DNA from: Patagioenas fasciata
Lineage: Eukaryota; Chordata; Aves; Columbiformes; Columbidae
DNA: 64,000 bases
Direction of reading: 5' to 3'
NCBI RefSeq assembly: GCF_037038585.1
Contig: NC_092559.1
Location: 13,130,488 to 13,194,487, forward strand
Positions 21,254 through 32,943 of this stretch are shown here, in pieces. Made by a program: the position numbers and the translations under genes. The notes below the pieces were generated by a model. It did no database searches and had not been told where the DNA came from. It saw only the letters and a program-made list of their open reading frames with translations. The number at the start of each line of letters is the position of its first letter. Position 1 is the first letter of the stretch.

Positions 21254-23028
21254 AAGAAGGGCTTCTTCAAGTACATCAAGAGCAAAAGGAAGGCTAGAGA
21301 AAATGTAGGTCCAGTGCTGAGTGAGGTGGGTGCCCTGGTGATAGAGGATACAGAGAAGGCAGAATTACTGAATATTGCCTTTGCTTCCATCTTTACTGCT
21401 AAGACAAGCCCTCAGGAATCCCAGACCCTGGAGGTAAGAGAGAAAGACTGGAGAAAAGAAAACTTTCCCTTGGTTGAAGAGGATCAGGTTAGAGATTGTT
21501 AGGCAAACTGGACACCCACAAATCCATGGCCTCTGATGGGACGCACCCATGAGTGCTGAGAGAGCTGGAAGATGTTATTGCTAAGCCACTCTCCATCATC
21601 TTGGAAACGTCATGGATGAGAGGTGCCTGAGGACTAGAAGAAGGCCAACATCACTCCGGTCTTCAAAAAGGGCAAGAAGGAGGACCCAGGAAACTACAGA
21701 CCAGTCAGCCTCACCTCCATCCCTAGAAAGGTGATGGAACAACTCATTCTGGACATCATCCCCAAGCATGTGGAGGAAAAGAAGGTTATCAGGAGTAGTC
21801 AGCATGGGTTCACCAAAGGGAAATCATGTTTGACCAACCTGATAGCCTTTTATGATGGTATGACTGGCTGGGTAGATGAGGGAAGAGCAGTGGATGTTGT
21901 CTACCGTGACTTGAGCAAGGCTTTTGACACTGTCTCTCACAACATCCTCATAGATAAGCTCAGGAAGTGTAGGTTGGATGAGTGCGCGGTGAGATGGATC
22001 AAGAACTGGCTGTATGGCAGAGCTCAGAGGGTTGTGATCAATGGTGCAGAGTCTAGTTGGAGGTCTGTAGTTAGTGGGGTTCCCCAGGGGTTAGTACTGG
22101 GTCCAGTCTTGTTCAACCTGTTCATCAGTGACCTGGATGAAAAGACTGAGTGTACCCTCAGCAAGTTTGCTGATGATACAAAACTGGGAGGAGTGTTTGA
22201 TACACCAGAAGGCTGTGCTGCCATTCAGTGAGATCTGGACAGGCTGGAGAACTGGGCAGAGAAGAACCTAATGAAGTTGAACAAGTGTAGGTTCTTGTAT
22301 CTGGGGAGGAATAACCCCAGGCACCATACAGGTTAGGGGTTGATGTGTGGGAAAGCAGCATTGCAGAGAAGAACCTGGGAGTCCTGGTCAACAACAGGTT
22401 GATCAAGAATCAGCGATGTGCCCTTGTGGCCAAGAAAGCCAATGGTATCCTGGGGTGCATTGGGAAGAGTGTGGCCAGCAGGTCAAGGGAGGTTATCCTC
22501 CCTCTCTGCTCTGCCCTGGTGAGGCCGCATCTGGAGTACTGTGTCCAGTTCTGGGCTCCCCAGTTTAAGAAGGACAAGGAATTACTGAAGGGAGTCCAGC
22601 AGAGGGCTCCAACTATGACTGGAGCATCTTTCTTATGAAGAGAGACTGAGAGAGCTGGGTCTGTTCAGCCTGGAGAAGGCTGAGAAGGGATCTTAGTTAT
22701 GCTTATAAATATCTCAAGGTTGGGTGTCAAGAAAATGAGATTAGACCCTTGTCAGTGGTGCCTAACAATAGGATGAGGGGCAATGGGCACAGACTGAAAC
22801 ATAGGAGGTTCCATATGAATATGGGAAGAAACTTCTTTACTTTGAGGGTGACAGAGCACTGGAACAGGCTGCCCAGAGAGGTTGTGCAGTCTCCTTCCTT
22901 GGAGACATTAAAAACCCACCTGAACGCATTTCTGTGTGATCTGCTCTAGGTGAACCTGCTTTAGCAGGTGGGTTACACTAGATGATCTCCAGAGGTCCCC
23001 TCCAACCCCAACCATTCGGTGACTCTGT
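21254..23028 (+). mobile_element. CR1 LINE, RT part, decayed
   Basis: Frames 21314-21502, 21731-22231 and 22345-22949 give [17 protein letters not shown], [28 protein letters not shown] near 22168 and [13 protein letters not shown]. Many stops and shifts. It ends near CCATTCGGTGACTCTG. Confidence 0.92.
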
Positions 23029-23034
23029 AAATTT

Positions 23035-23240
23035 TTGGTTTTTACTGTAAGAACAATCATCCACTGGAACAGCCTCCCCAGGGACATGGTAGAGTCCCCA
23101 TCGCTGGAGGTTTTCAAGATGCCTTTAGATAGGGTGCTAGATAATCTCATCTGTGCTCCTGTTCTCACAAAAGGTTGGAGCAGATGTTCTTTCCAGGTCC
23201 CTTCCCACCTGGGCTGCTCTAGGACTCTACGATTCTTCAT
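23035..23240 (+). mobile_element. Second CR1 3' fragment
   Basis: Repeats the CR1 C-terminal block ([20 protein letters not shown] at 23050-23110) just after another CR1 3' end and ends at CTACGATTCTT. It is a separate insertion or a tandem remnant. Confidence 0.8.
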
Positions 23241-23546
23241 TGGATCATTGTTTAACAGCCCTTCACTCTCTCTGGTTTGGAGCCCAGTATCAGCAACAAT
23301 GTCTGCGAGGCAAGACAAATTCCACCAGGCACCACAGACTTCTAAAACCTATGATAATCATCCAATCACCCAGTCTCTCTGAATGTATAAGTCATACTTT
23401 CCTTCTTCAGAATTCCCCTGCCCCCAGAAGAAGGAACACCTTCTAGATACCTTAGGGAGTTTACACTGACAAAACAATAGATCGCTACCTGGCTCAGTCA
23501 GTCAGCAAGCAAACACTGCACCAGTGTAATTTCAAGGAAACGTCAT
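23241..23546. other. Unclassified interval
   Basis: About 300 bp with no motif recognised. It forms the left flank of the next solo LTR. Confidence 0.4.
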
Positions 23547-24433
23547 TGTCACGGAGGGACCCCGAAGTTAGTTTTAGGCGGACAACCAGGTCCAAAACGG
23601 GCTTTTATTCTGTCCGGGAAAGTCCGGGAAAACAACCAATTAGAAACGGGGTTTATACAATCAGTCACTCCGGTAACATAAAATACAGATTCGGATATCA
23701 ACTTTGAGGAAATTATTGGGGTACAGCAAATAAGAATAATGGAGATCCACAGTGTGTATACACGTGGCTCACCAAAAACAATGCCAGAGCCGTCCCTGAC
23801 TCCAGGAAAAAAATACACCCACGTGTTTAGGGAGAAATTATATTAAGGATATACGCTTGCCTGAATCTGGCAAGGAATTATTAAAGAAAATACACGTGCT
23901 TATATTTAAGCATGGAATACACTCACGTGTCTAGTGAGGAAAACATCCACCCAAGTGGCGAGGAATTATTTAATACACTCGCTTATCTGGTGAGGAAATA
24001 TCTAAGTTATCACTCACCCACACGTGGAGACGAGGCAGTCCCATTTTTCTTTCGGGAGGTTACCTTAGACGGTATCCCAGTCCCGGGAAGGTTCTCGGCG
24101 GCAGCATTTGGCCCGCGCTCCAAGAGGACCACACAAAAGGCAGCCTCGGCGGACCCCATTTATAGCCGTGTCAGATCTGGCTGTGGGCAGTCTAGAAGCT
24201 TCGCGGCTTCTCTGCACCCCCCTACTGTGGCTACGTGCACCTCTGCACCCCCCTACTGTGGCTACATGAGCCCCCTCCTCTCTCCTAATGACTCTGGCCT
24301 GGGTCTCCCAATAAGGACCATTAACTTGCCCCATTGAAGGAGAGGAGGGAGGTGTGCACACATGCAGCTGCCACATCAGTTCTCAGCGAGGGGGGGGGAG
24401 GGGGGAGAGGTAGGGGGACAGTGTACTGCCACA
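23547..24433 (-). mobile_element. Solo LTR (LTR-D) with 5-bp TSD
   Basis: 887 bp, minus strand TGTGGCAGTACACTG...CCTCCGTGACA, flanked by GTCAT at 23542-23546 and 24434-24438. The 3' third aligns with 44423-44700 (GGAAATTATTGGGGTACAGCAAATAAGAATAATGG shared in pieces). A shorter hairpin array of the 8592-8965 type lies at about 23850-24020. A G-rich block (24388-24418, plus strand) is next to the 5' terminus. Confidence 0.93.
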
Positions 24434-24925
24434 GTCATGTGTCAGTTTCCACCTACTTCAGGTAAATAATTTCCATCTCCTCCCCGGGAAGATGAAAGAT
24501 AAGTGAAGCCCTCAGCTTACTTAACACGCCTGTGTCACCAAACTTCACCTGATGGCTTGGGGATATAGAAGAGAAGAAGATGCCTTCCAGCGGGCATCTC
24601 AGATGCCTCAGTAATATAGTGAAGGATTGCCCTGCTTTGCCATGCACATCTCCCTTTTTTAATAGCTGTTAAAGATTAAATTTGCCGTCTCGTGATGTAC
24701 TTCTGATTTGCTCTCACAGCATGAAGACGGTCTCTCCAACCACCCCCACCTCCACCATCCAGTGAGCTGGGGGTGGGCAAGAGGTTGGGAGGGGACAGAG
24801 CCAGGACAACTGACCCAAACTGACAGAAGAGATATTCCACTCTGTCAGAGAAGCACCAGAACTGCCATTCGGACCAATTGTTTTCTCCTACCATATCCCT
24901 CCTCACCAGAAAAGGGATACCAGAA
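24434..24925. other. Unclassified interval
   Basis: Nearly 500 bp between the LTR and the CR1 tail. Short frames only, none recognised. Confidence 0.4.
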
Positions 24926-25015
24926 CCATAGAATAGAATAATATAAAAATAGAATCACTTTGGTTAGAAGAGATCCTTCAAGGTCATTGAGTCCAACCAT
25001 AACCTAACTCTAGCA

Positions 25016-28000
25016 CTAAACCATGTCCCTAAGAACCTCATCTATATGCCATTTAAACACCTCCAGGGATGGTGACTCCACCACTTCCCTGGGCAGCCTG
25101 TTCCAATGCCTGACAACCCTTTCCGTGAAGAATTTTTTCCTAATATCCAGTCTAAACCTCCCCTGGCACAACTTGAGACCGTTTCCTCTTGTCCTATCAC
25201 TTGCTACTTGGGAGAAGAGACCAACACCCTCCATGCTACAACCTCCTTTCAGATAGTTGTAGACAGCACTGAAGTCTCCCCTCAGCCTTCTTTTCTCGAG
25301 GCTAAACAGCCCCAGTTCCCTCAACCACTCCTCATAAGACTTGTGCTCCAGGCCCCTCACCAGCTTCATCGTCCTCCTCTGCACTCTCTCTAGTATTTCA
25401 ATGTCTTTCTTATAATGAGGGGCCCAAAACTGAACACAGCATTCAAGATGGGGTCTCACCAGCGCCAAGTACAGTGGAACAATCACTTCCCTAGTCCTGC
25501 TGGCCACACTATGCCTGATACAATCCAGGATGCTGTTGGCCTTTTTGGCCACCTGGGCACACTGCTGGCTCATATTCAGCTGGCTGTCAATCAACACCCC
25601 CAGATCCTTTTCTGCTAGGCAGCTTTCCAGCCGCTGTTCCCCGAGCCTGTAGTGCTGCCTGGGGTTGTTGTCACCCAAGTGCAGGACCCAGGACTTGCCC
25701 TTGTTAAACCTCGTACAATTGGCCTGAGCCCAACAATCCAGCCGGTCCAGATCCCTCTGTATAGCCTTCTGACCCTCAAGCAGATCAACACTCCTACTGA
25801 ACTTAGTGTCGTCTGCAAACTTACTAAGGGTGCACTCAATCCGTGGCGATGAGAACGACGCATACAGAGATGCATAGACAGAGACGCACAGACACAGCGT
25901 TCTTGTTGGCAGCGAGAGCAGAACCAGGCAGAGCAGACCTGAGCTGGCCTGAGCCTTCTTTAATTAGCCTTTCTCCATTTATAGCTTTAAAGATATGGGC
26001 CTGGACCAAGAGGTTAAACAGAACGTTTTTTTCAAAAAATGTTATTCCAAACACACACGCCCAGGCCCAACACTCACACGCCATACATCCTAAGGGCGGT
26101 GTTCTGGCCTGAGATATCATTCTCACTGTTTTGACTGATTGCTGTGATTTAATCTTGTTAGTAGTATTTCTTCTTTGACGCTCTGGATGGTCATGTTAGT
26201 ATTGATCTTCCTTTATCATACAAGTGGCTGGACCTGCATGTCCTGCCGTTCCCACACAATCCCCTCATCTGGATCATCGATAAAGATATTAAACAGAACT
26301 GGCCCCAATACTGAGCCCTGAGGAACACCACTCATGACCGGCTGCCAACTGGATTTGGCTCCATTCACAACTCTTTGGGCCCAGCCATCCAGCAAGTTCT
26401 TTATCCATCAAAGAGTACACCCATCCAGGCCATGAGCTGTCAGCTTCTCCAGGAGAATGCCGTGGGATACAGTGTCAAAGGCCTTACTGAAGTCTAAGTA
26501 CACAATATCCACAGCCTTTCCCTCATCTACAAGGTGGGTCACCTTGTCATAGAAGGAGATCAGGTTGCCTGCCTTTCATAAACCCATGCTGACTGGGACT
26601 GATCGCTTGGTTGTCTCGTATGTGCTGTGTGATGGCATTTAGGATGATCTGCTCCCTGACCTTCCCCGGCACTGAGGTCAGACTGGCAGGCCTGTAATTC
26701 CCTGGATCTTCCTTTCGGCCCTTCTTGTAGATGGGCATCATGTTTGCCAACTTCCAGTAAACTGGGACCTCCCCAGTTAGCCAACATTGCTGATAGATAA
26801 TGGAAAGTGGCTTAGTGATAACCTCCGCCAGTTCCCTCAGCACCCTTGGGTGTATCCCATCCGGCCCCATAGACTTTTGGGTGTCCAAATGGTGTAGCAG
26901 GTTGCTAAGCATTTCCCTTTGGAGTATTGGGGCTTCATTCTGCTCCCCATCCCTGTCTTCTGGCTCAGGGGGCTGGGTACCTGGAGCACAACTGGTCTTA
27001 CTATTAAAGACTAAGGCAAAGAAGATATTTAGTACATCAGCCTTTCCCTCATCTTCTGTCACTGTTTCCCCTCACATCCATCAGGAGATGGAGATTCTCC
27101 TTAGCCTTTCTTTTGTTGCTGATATATTTATAGAAACATTTCTTGTTGCCTTTTACAACAGTGGCTGGGATTAAGTTCTAGTTGGGCTTTGGTCCTTCTA
27201 ATTTTCTCCCTGCATAACCTCACAGAGTTCTTGTATTCCTCTTGAGTCACCTGCCCCTCCTTCCAAAGGTTATAAATTTTCTTTTTATTCCTAAGTTCCA
27301 GACACAGCTCTCTATTCAGCCAGGCCAGCCTTCTTCCCCGCCAGCTCGCTTTTGGGCACATGGGGACAGCCTGCTCCTGTGCCTCTAAGATTACCTTATT
27401 GAAGAGAGACCAGCCTTCCTGGACTCCTTTGTCCTTCAGGACTGCCTCCCAAGGGACTCTGCCAACCAGCCTCCTAAACAGATCAAAGTCTCCCCTTCGG
27501 AAGTCCAAAGTAGCAGTTCTGCTGACCACCCTCCTTACTTCTCCAAGAACAGAAAACTCAATCGTTTCATGATCACTATGCCCAAGGTGACCTCCAACCA
27601 ACACATTGCCCACAAGTCCTTCTCTATTTACAAACAACAGATCCAGCGGGGTACCTTCCCCAGTAGGTTCGCTGACCAGCTGTGTCAAGGAGTTGTCCTC
27701 CATACACTCCAGGAGCCTCCTAGACTACTTCCTCTCTGCTGTGTTTTATTTCCAGCAGACATTCGGTAGGTTTAAGTCCCCCACAAAAACAAGGGCTAGC
27801 GATTGGGAGACTTCTCCCAGCTGCCTGCAAAATATTTCATCTGCCTCTTCATCCTGGTTGGGTGGTCTGTAACAGACTCCTACCAGGATATCTGCCTTGT
27901 TGCTCTTCCCCTTGATTCTCACCCATAGACACTCAACCCTATCATCACCCTCATCATGCTCCAGACTATCATAACACCCCCTGACATACATGGCTACCCC

Positions 28001-28282
28001 ACCTCCTCTCCTTCCTTGCCTATCTCTTCTGAAGATTTTATAACCATCTAATGCAGCACTCCAGTTGTCAGAATCATCCCACCATGTTTCTGAGATGGCT
28101 ACTATATCATAGCTTTTCTGCCTCACAATGGCTTCCCACCCCTCCTGTTTGTTGCCCATGCTGTGTGCATTCATACAGATGCACTTCAGCTGGGCCATTA
28201 ATCCCGCCACCTTTTTCTGGTGAGAAGCCCTAAATTCCTTGGTGGCCATCCTCAAGTGCTTCCACGATTTCTGACAGATCAT
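25016..28282 (-). pseudogene. CR1 ORF2 (endonuclease plus reverse transcriptase)
   Basis: Starts MATKEFRASHQKK (28250). The apurinic-like endonuclease part has CMNAHSMGNKQE, ISETWWDDS, GGGVAMYVR and FVGDLNLPNVCW (27750-28200), then a TAA replaces a sense codon (27746). The rest of the endonuclease (GHSDHETIEF near 27560) and linker are open at 27128-27703. RT begins near 27062. The strand-transfer palm blocks are split by LTR-C at 25843-26256, and the frame resumes at 25842 toward [15 protein letters not shown] and [13 protein letters not shown] (25060-25110). Confidence 0.92.
25843..26256 (-). mobile_element. Solo LTR-C in CR1 ORF2, 6-bp TSD
   Basis: 414 bp, minus strand TGTGGGAACGG...TTCTCATCGCCAC, flanked by CAATCC at 25837-25842 and 26257-26262. 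CR1 coding sequence is continuous across it. It is the cleanest solo copy for defining LTR-C. Confidence 0.9.
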
Positions 28283-28441
28283 TAACCCTTGTGTTTATCC
28301 TACTGCGTGGCTCTCCATTCCCTACCTCCACTGGGATGGCAGTCTGAAGGGCCTCGCTAGCACCCCTTCCCTCAAATGCTGGCATGCCGCCCTTGGGTAT
28401 GCTTCTGCCACATCTGGTTTCCTCCCCTCCCCGCTTCAAAT

Positions 28442-29671
28442 CTAGTTTAAAGTCCTCTCAATGAGTCCTGCTAACTCCTGCCCCAGGATCCTTTTCCCTT
28501 TTTGAGACAGGTGTGTCATATTTCTTGCTAGCAGACCAGGTGCCGTGTAACCCAGCCCATGATCAAAACCAAAAAATTCTGCCAGTGACACCAGTCCCAC
28601 AGCCAGGTACTGATCTGGCGGTCTTCCTGCATCTTTCCTCCTGAAACCCTGCAACTGTGGGGACAGAGGGGACACTACTTGTGCTCCTGACCCTTTGATC
28701 AGTCATCCCAAGATCCTGAAGTCTCTCTTGATTGCCTTTCGTTTTCCCTTTTCACTTACATCATTGCCTACCTGAAAAATTATTAGGGGATAATAGTCTG
28801 AGAGCCTAACATGGGCAGGAAGTTTACTTTTTATGTCTTTAACGCTGGCCCCAGGGAGGCATCAGACTTCCCGAAGAAGTGGGTCTAGCCTGCATATAGG
28901 GCCTTCTGTTCCCTTTAGAAGGGAGTCTCCCACGAACACAACCCACCTTTTTTCCTTTGTGGGAGCTGTTTTGATGGAGGGCACAGAATGACTTATCCTC
29001 TGCGGCACTTCCAACTTAGCGGAACCGCCTCCCTCAATGTTGTTGCTTGGTTCCACTTGCAAGGCCTCATACCTGTTTTGCGAGGGAACCTGGGAAGGTG
29101 GGGTGGTCACAAAAGGGACCCTCCTCCTTCTACGCCGAGCAGGAACACGCTGCCATTGCCCCCTATCCCTCGTGTCACTGCATTCCACATCCAGAGCCTC
29201 ATGCCTGTTGAACGGAGGCACCCGGGAGGGTGGGGTGGGTAAGGGGGTGTTTCTCCTGCCAACCCAAGTGTGGACTTTATTCCATTCATCCCTTTCCCTT
29301 GCCCTGATTTTTTCAGTCAGGCAAGGGGAGGATACAGGAATCCCTTGATCTTCATTTCTTGCTGGTGGTCTTATCTGTCTGTGGGTGACCAAAGCTTGAT
29401 CCCACAGGTCGATTTCCTTTACCAGCTCCCTGATACTTCTCGACCTTTCTAACTCCTCTTTCAGTTCTACTACCAGGCTGAGGAGGTCATCCAACTTCTC
29501 ACACCTCACACAAATGTTTTCTCTACTGCCACTCTATACCAGTGAAAGGCTCTGGCATACTCTGCAGACTGAGGTCTGGGTGGCTGCATGTTCCCATGGC
29601 AGCTCTGTCTGGGTTGTTACCTCTATGTTGTTGAGTGCAGAGTACTTACCTTTGCCCCGAGTGGGTACCAT
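28442..29671 (-). pseudogene. CR1 ORF1 ([14 protein letters not shown] N-terminus, esterase-type C-terminus)
   Basis: Start MVPTRGKGKYSALNN at 29671. Cys pairs CRVC and CVRC (29500-29570) are followed by a coiled-coil-like LDDLLSLVVELKEELERSRS segment. The SGNH/esterase block I (VVFVGDSLLKG) lies near 28905-28940, and the terminal HLSQKGKRILGQELAGL near 28450-28510. Stops lie near 29545, at about 28870 and near 28700. CR1 ORF1 proteins carry this esterase domain; its role in transposition is not settled. Confidence 0.85.
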
Positions 29672-29740
29672 AGTTGGCTCCTTCTGCGAGGGTGACGAAA
29701 ACCAATTGAGGTAATCACTTGAGCCAGCAAAGCTTCCTCA

Positions 29741-30231
29741 CCCTACCCACTCACCCTTCAGCGCAAACTGCCACACTAACTGCCTCACCCCTGTTTGCTG
29801 GCCTTGTTTGCTACGCTCCCTAGGAGGCCATTTGAATCTTCCTTGGTTGCTCCTGGCAATGCCCCCTCTGCATCAGCCCCTCTCACAAGATCAGCTGGTT
29901 CACAGCAATTCTCTCAGCATGACCACAGTTTTGCCCGGCTACAGGATTCCCTCCTCATCTCCTCAATCCATGCCTAGGCTCAGCTCTTAACATAGCCACT
30001 GCTGCGCTCTTCGTTTCACCACGTTAAAATATCTGGCAGTTTCTCTGTAGCCGTTGCTGTGCTTGTTGCACGTCGCTGACTGAGAGGCCATAAAACACAG
30101 CCATTGATAAAGCACTCCAACAGGAGTTGGATGCTTCCAACACATTGCACTGTGCCGAAACCACCCTTGTATGGCACACCTGTAGCGTCACATATGGTAT
30201 TTTCTACCGTTTTAGCAGCAGCCTACACTGG
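29741..30231. other. Possible CR1 5' UTR and unclassified sequence
   Basis: CT-rich region upstream of CR1 ORF1. The part nearest 29740 could be the CR1 promoter/5' UTR; 30020-30231 matches nothing I recognise. Confidence 0.4.
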
Positions 30232-30864
30232 TGTGCTGGTTTGACTGAAAGTGAGTTAATTTTTTCATGCAGTTAGAATTTTTTTTCATAGCTAGCACGG
30301 TCATCATTTAGATTTAATTGGAGAACAAGAAGATAACAGCCTGGGACAGAGTAAATGGTTTTAATTGCTCTGGTCCGAGAGCCAAGAACAGTTCCGAGTG
30401 CTCTGCCCACAGGCATGAGGCAGCTAGTAAGGGGGGCATAGATGGGGCAGACCATGACCGACATCCAGACTGATCAATAAGAATATTCCACGCCATTAGC
30501 ATCATGCTTCATACTTAAGGAGAGTCAAGATCTTGCAGCTAGCTCTTTGTCAGAGCCGGGCCAGAGACCCGTTTGGGAGAGTTCTGTTCAGGACTTTATT
30601 TTGGCCTCTGGCCATCCTGCCATTTTGCACAGGCCTCTGGACCTTACAGTCTTTTTCTCTCTTCTCTCTCTCTTTTATTTTAGATTCTATTTTCCATTTT
30701 CTATATATGACTATTAGTACATTGGTGTTATTTTATTAAACTGTGTTTGTTTATCTCAATCCAAGTTTCTCCCTTCCCTTTTGATTCTCTCACGCATGCA
30801 GGATGGGGGGAAGTGAGCGAGCAGCTATGGTGGTTATATTGCTAGCTTGATTTAAACCATGACA
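30232..30864 (+). mobile_element. ERVL-LTR2 solo LTR
   Basis: 633 bp, TGTGCTGGTTTGACTGAAAG...TTTAAACCATGACA. Flanks CACTGG (left) and GCTGGC (right) share CTGG, an imperfect 5-bp TSD (ACTGG/GCTGG). Late ATTAAA near 30736 and a G-rich 3' block match the layout of ERVL-LTR1. It lies 0.24 kb beyond the HINTW 3' end. Confidence 0.85.
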
Positions 30865-31104
30865 GCTGGCTTCAAGTACATTTGCATACTACTTCCAAAA
30901 AGCAAAGAGTTTGCTTCCTACAAGATGCAGGAGACTATTGCTAAGCAGTTCCAGCATCACGTTTCAAATGACTGGGCAAATCATTATCTATCTATAGAAC
31001 ACTGTTAACGGACTGAAATGTTCCACATACTTAAGCTCAGGGGAGACACCATTTTAACTCATACAACTATTTCCCTCAGTAAAAACGCACAAGACAGAGA
31101 TGAT
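30865..31104. other. Sequence downstream of HINTW
   Basis: About 240 bp with no repeat or frame recognised; probably host sequence 3' of the HINTW polyadenylation site. Confidence 0.4.
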
Positions 31105-31275
31105 ATCCCCATGCTAAATCTTTATTGTGCAACCGCTGCTCAAAGCTTTTAGTACTTTCCACAGACACACATCACACAAAATCAGACATCAACTGTGTCG
31201 AGATTGACGGGCAACAAACAAAATCCATTCAGTGGCCACTCGTACACATGCAGCAACTCCCGCGGTGCAAAAATC
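31105..31275 (-). other. HINTW: HINTW 3' untranslated region
   Basis: Sequence from the stop codon (31276-31278) to a probable cleavage site about 15-20 nt past the AATAAA at 31121-31126 (minus strand CACAATAAAGATT). Confidence 0.7.
31121..31126 (-). terminator. Polyadenylation signal of HINTW
   Basis: Minus-strand AATAAA, 150 nt after the HINTW stop codon, within a short 3' UTR. Confidence 0.75.
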
Positions 31276-31440
31276 TTAGCCAGGCGGCCAGCCCAACTCA
31301 CAACCACCTAGAATAGGTAGATGTACGCGACAGACAGACTGCCCACACTCAGGCCCTTCATCCACAACCATCCGGAATCCATTGGTCAGGCCCAGGTGAG
31401 CAGCACGCTTCTTGCCCACAATCATTAAATGCCTAAGAAG
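31276..31440 (-). CDS. HINTW: HINTW last coding exon
   Basis: 54 codons plus TAA. The acceptor is TTCTCCAG just before 31440, and phase is 0 as in HINT1. The protein reads [19 protein letters not shown]..., [16 protein letters not shown], then [10 protein letters not shown] and ends ELGWPPG. HINT1 has H-V-H-L-H-V-L-G-G and a final W-P-P-G here, so the first and third His of the HIT nucleotide-binding motif are lost (R and P) while the fold-forming residues stay. That loss is known for the W-linked paralogue HINTW (also called ASW or Wpkci), expressed in females. The product would not be an active nucleotide hydrolase; a role as a HINT1 partner has been proposed. The frame is intact. Confidence 0.92.
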   Translation of the reverse strand, partial: LLRHLMIVGKKRAAHLGLTNGFRMVVDEGPECGQSVCRVHLPILGGCELGWPPG

Positions 31441-32258
31441 CTGGAGAAGGAAGTACAGAACCATAAATAAATAAAATAAAAAGCCACACGCAAAGAGGAG
31501 AAAGGGCACGAAGGGAAGGAATGAGAACAGATAACCACACAGAGAAACCAGTTAGCCCATTCCTACCAATTCAACCATTGCGCTTCAAATTACTGTCTGT
31601 CCACCCACCTGCAACTGACATTTTCCAAGCAAAGCTACAAAGACCGATTATGCACACCACTGTGGGGGAAAAACAGAGCTATGCCATTTTCTTCAGGCTA
31701 GACACTAGCAGGCTGCATAACAGTCACAAAAGCTAAGTTTGTCTCTGGGTTAAAGCCCCCATTATAACTTCAGGCAACATAAGCAATTCTGGTGCAAAAT
31801 AAACTTTAGGCTGCCTTTTGCATGGGTTTACAGAGTCTTTGAACTTGACTTTCATAGCTAAAAAAAAAACATCCAGCACCTCTCAGCCAGTTTTGCCCTT
31901 CCTCACCCCTGACCTACCAAAGACCCCAAGCCATTTTCTCCGTATTAGAAAAAGTACTACTAGTAGTAGTACTCTTACTCTATAAACCATGACAAAAGGC
32001 ATCAGACTGCGCTCCGAAACAACGCTGCATTTTGCACCAGAAGTACATACTCAGAGGTGAGCATTGCTTTATATCACTGCTTTTAGTCAAAAAGCTCAAT
32101 TGCATTGCAAGCTAGAGGCAAGAAACTATAGCGTCAGAAAACCCAAAATAGCCTGTTGTGCCCTATCAAGAAGAAAAGAGGGGATAGGAAAGAGTCTAAT
32201 AAATTAGGAACTATTTACAGGTACAGTTTAGCATACAAAAAGCTTCCACAGTACTTAC
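31441..32258 (-). other. HINTW: HINTW intron 2
   Basis: 818 bp, GTAAGT donor (32253-32258) and CTTCTCCAG acceptor (31441-31449). It contains a short AGTAGTAGT tract near 31960 and no transposon I recognise, in contrast to all surrounding DNA. Confidence 0.85.
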
Positions 32259-32363
32259 AGAGTCACCAGAATCTTCTGCTTCAGATAACCTGATAATTGG
32301 TTCCTTAGGCATGGCTAGAAAAAGTGTCCAAGCTTGGGGTGAAAGACCATGGAACGCAAGGCA
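32259..32363 (-). CDS. HINTW: HINTW internal coding exon
   Basis: 35 codons between an acceptor CTTCCTCCAG and a donor GTAAGTAC, phase 0 at both ends. The peptide starts CLAFHGLSPQAWTLFLAMPK and ends AEDSGDS, aligning residue for residue with the HINT1 exon CLAFHDISPQAP...AEDDDES. The D-I to G-L and the P-T-H to A-W-T changes alter nucleotide-contact positions, again as expected for HINTW. The exon coding the N-terminus was not found to the right before the LTRs begin, so the gene here is either partial or has a long, ERV-filled first intron. Presence of introns excludes a retrocopy. Confidence 0.9.
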
Positions 32364-32943
32364 CTGGAGGAAGAGTAAACAGTTAAAATGTAATTGGCTT
32401 CAGAGAAAGGTAATAGCTTAAGCAAATCAATATGCCGCACTGGACTTGTACAGCAGCAGATTACCAGATAGCCCAAACGTTGATTTTTCTTATGTGACAT
32501 TAATACTTTCTATATGCATAATAAAACACATTTACAGAGTCCCCTCTAGAAGTGGGATTCAGCATGCAAGACAATGGGGGCAAGGAAATGGGCCAGTCCT
32601 TCAGATTAGCAACCTCCACTATGTTTTCATTTGGGTTGATTGTTTCTTAAGCAGCTTTTCTATTCAATGCGGTCCACGCAGAGGCAGGAGACAAATGGCT
32701 TAACTCAATCAGCAAATAATTTAGCAAAGTGGAAGATCAGCGGCCACTCATTTTCCATGGTACAGGGGGAGCTCAAGTATGGAATGAAAGCATAATCGCA
32801 GAAAAAATAATAAGAAAAATAAGAAAAGCTGTAATTCTTTGCTTTAATAATCCAGTTTTGGGCTTCAGAACCAAAGCCTAGCACATCAGAGCTGTGAAAT
32901 CTCTATAATACTATTATGAGGCACATCAAGCCCTGCATTTCTC
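32364..32943. other. HINTW intron 1 (part) or upstream sequence
   Basis: 580 bp of non-repeat-looking sequence between exon 2 and LTR-C. I searched the minus strand for the HINT N-terminal block (G-G-D-T-I-F-G-K) and did not see it. Confidence 0.5.

Larger units (their letters stand above)
24926..29740 (-). mobile_element. Nearly full-length CR1 LINE with ORF1 and ORF2
   Basis: The minus strand runs from a GC-rich 5' region (about 29740, perhaps further) through ORF1 and ORF2 to a 3' end with ATTCTATTCTATGG repeats near 24930-24960. Less the 414-bp LTR-C insertion it is about 4.4 kb, near the full CR1 length; most CR1 copies are short and 5'-truncated. Several stops make it inactive. Confidence 0.92.

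Noticed and set aside
31276..32363. Processed HINT1 pseudogene
   Set aside because: An 818-bp intron with consensus splice sites separates the exons, and both frames are open.
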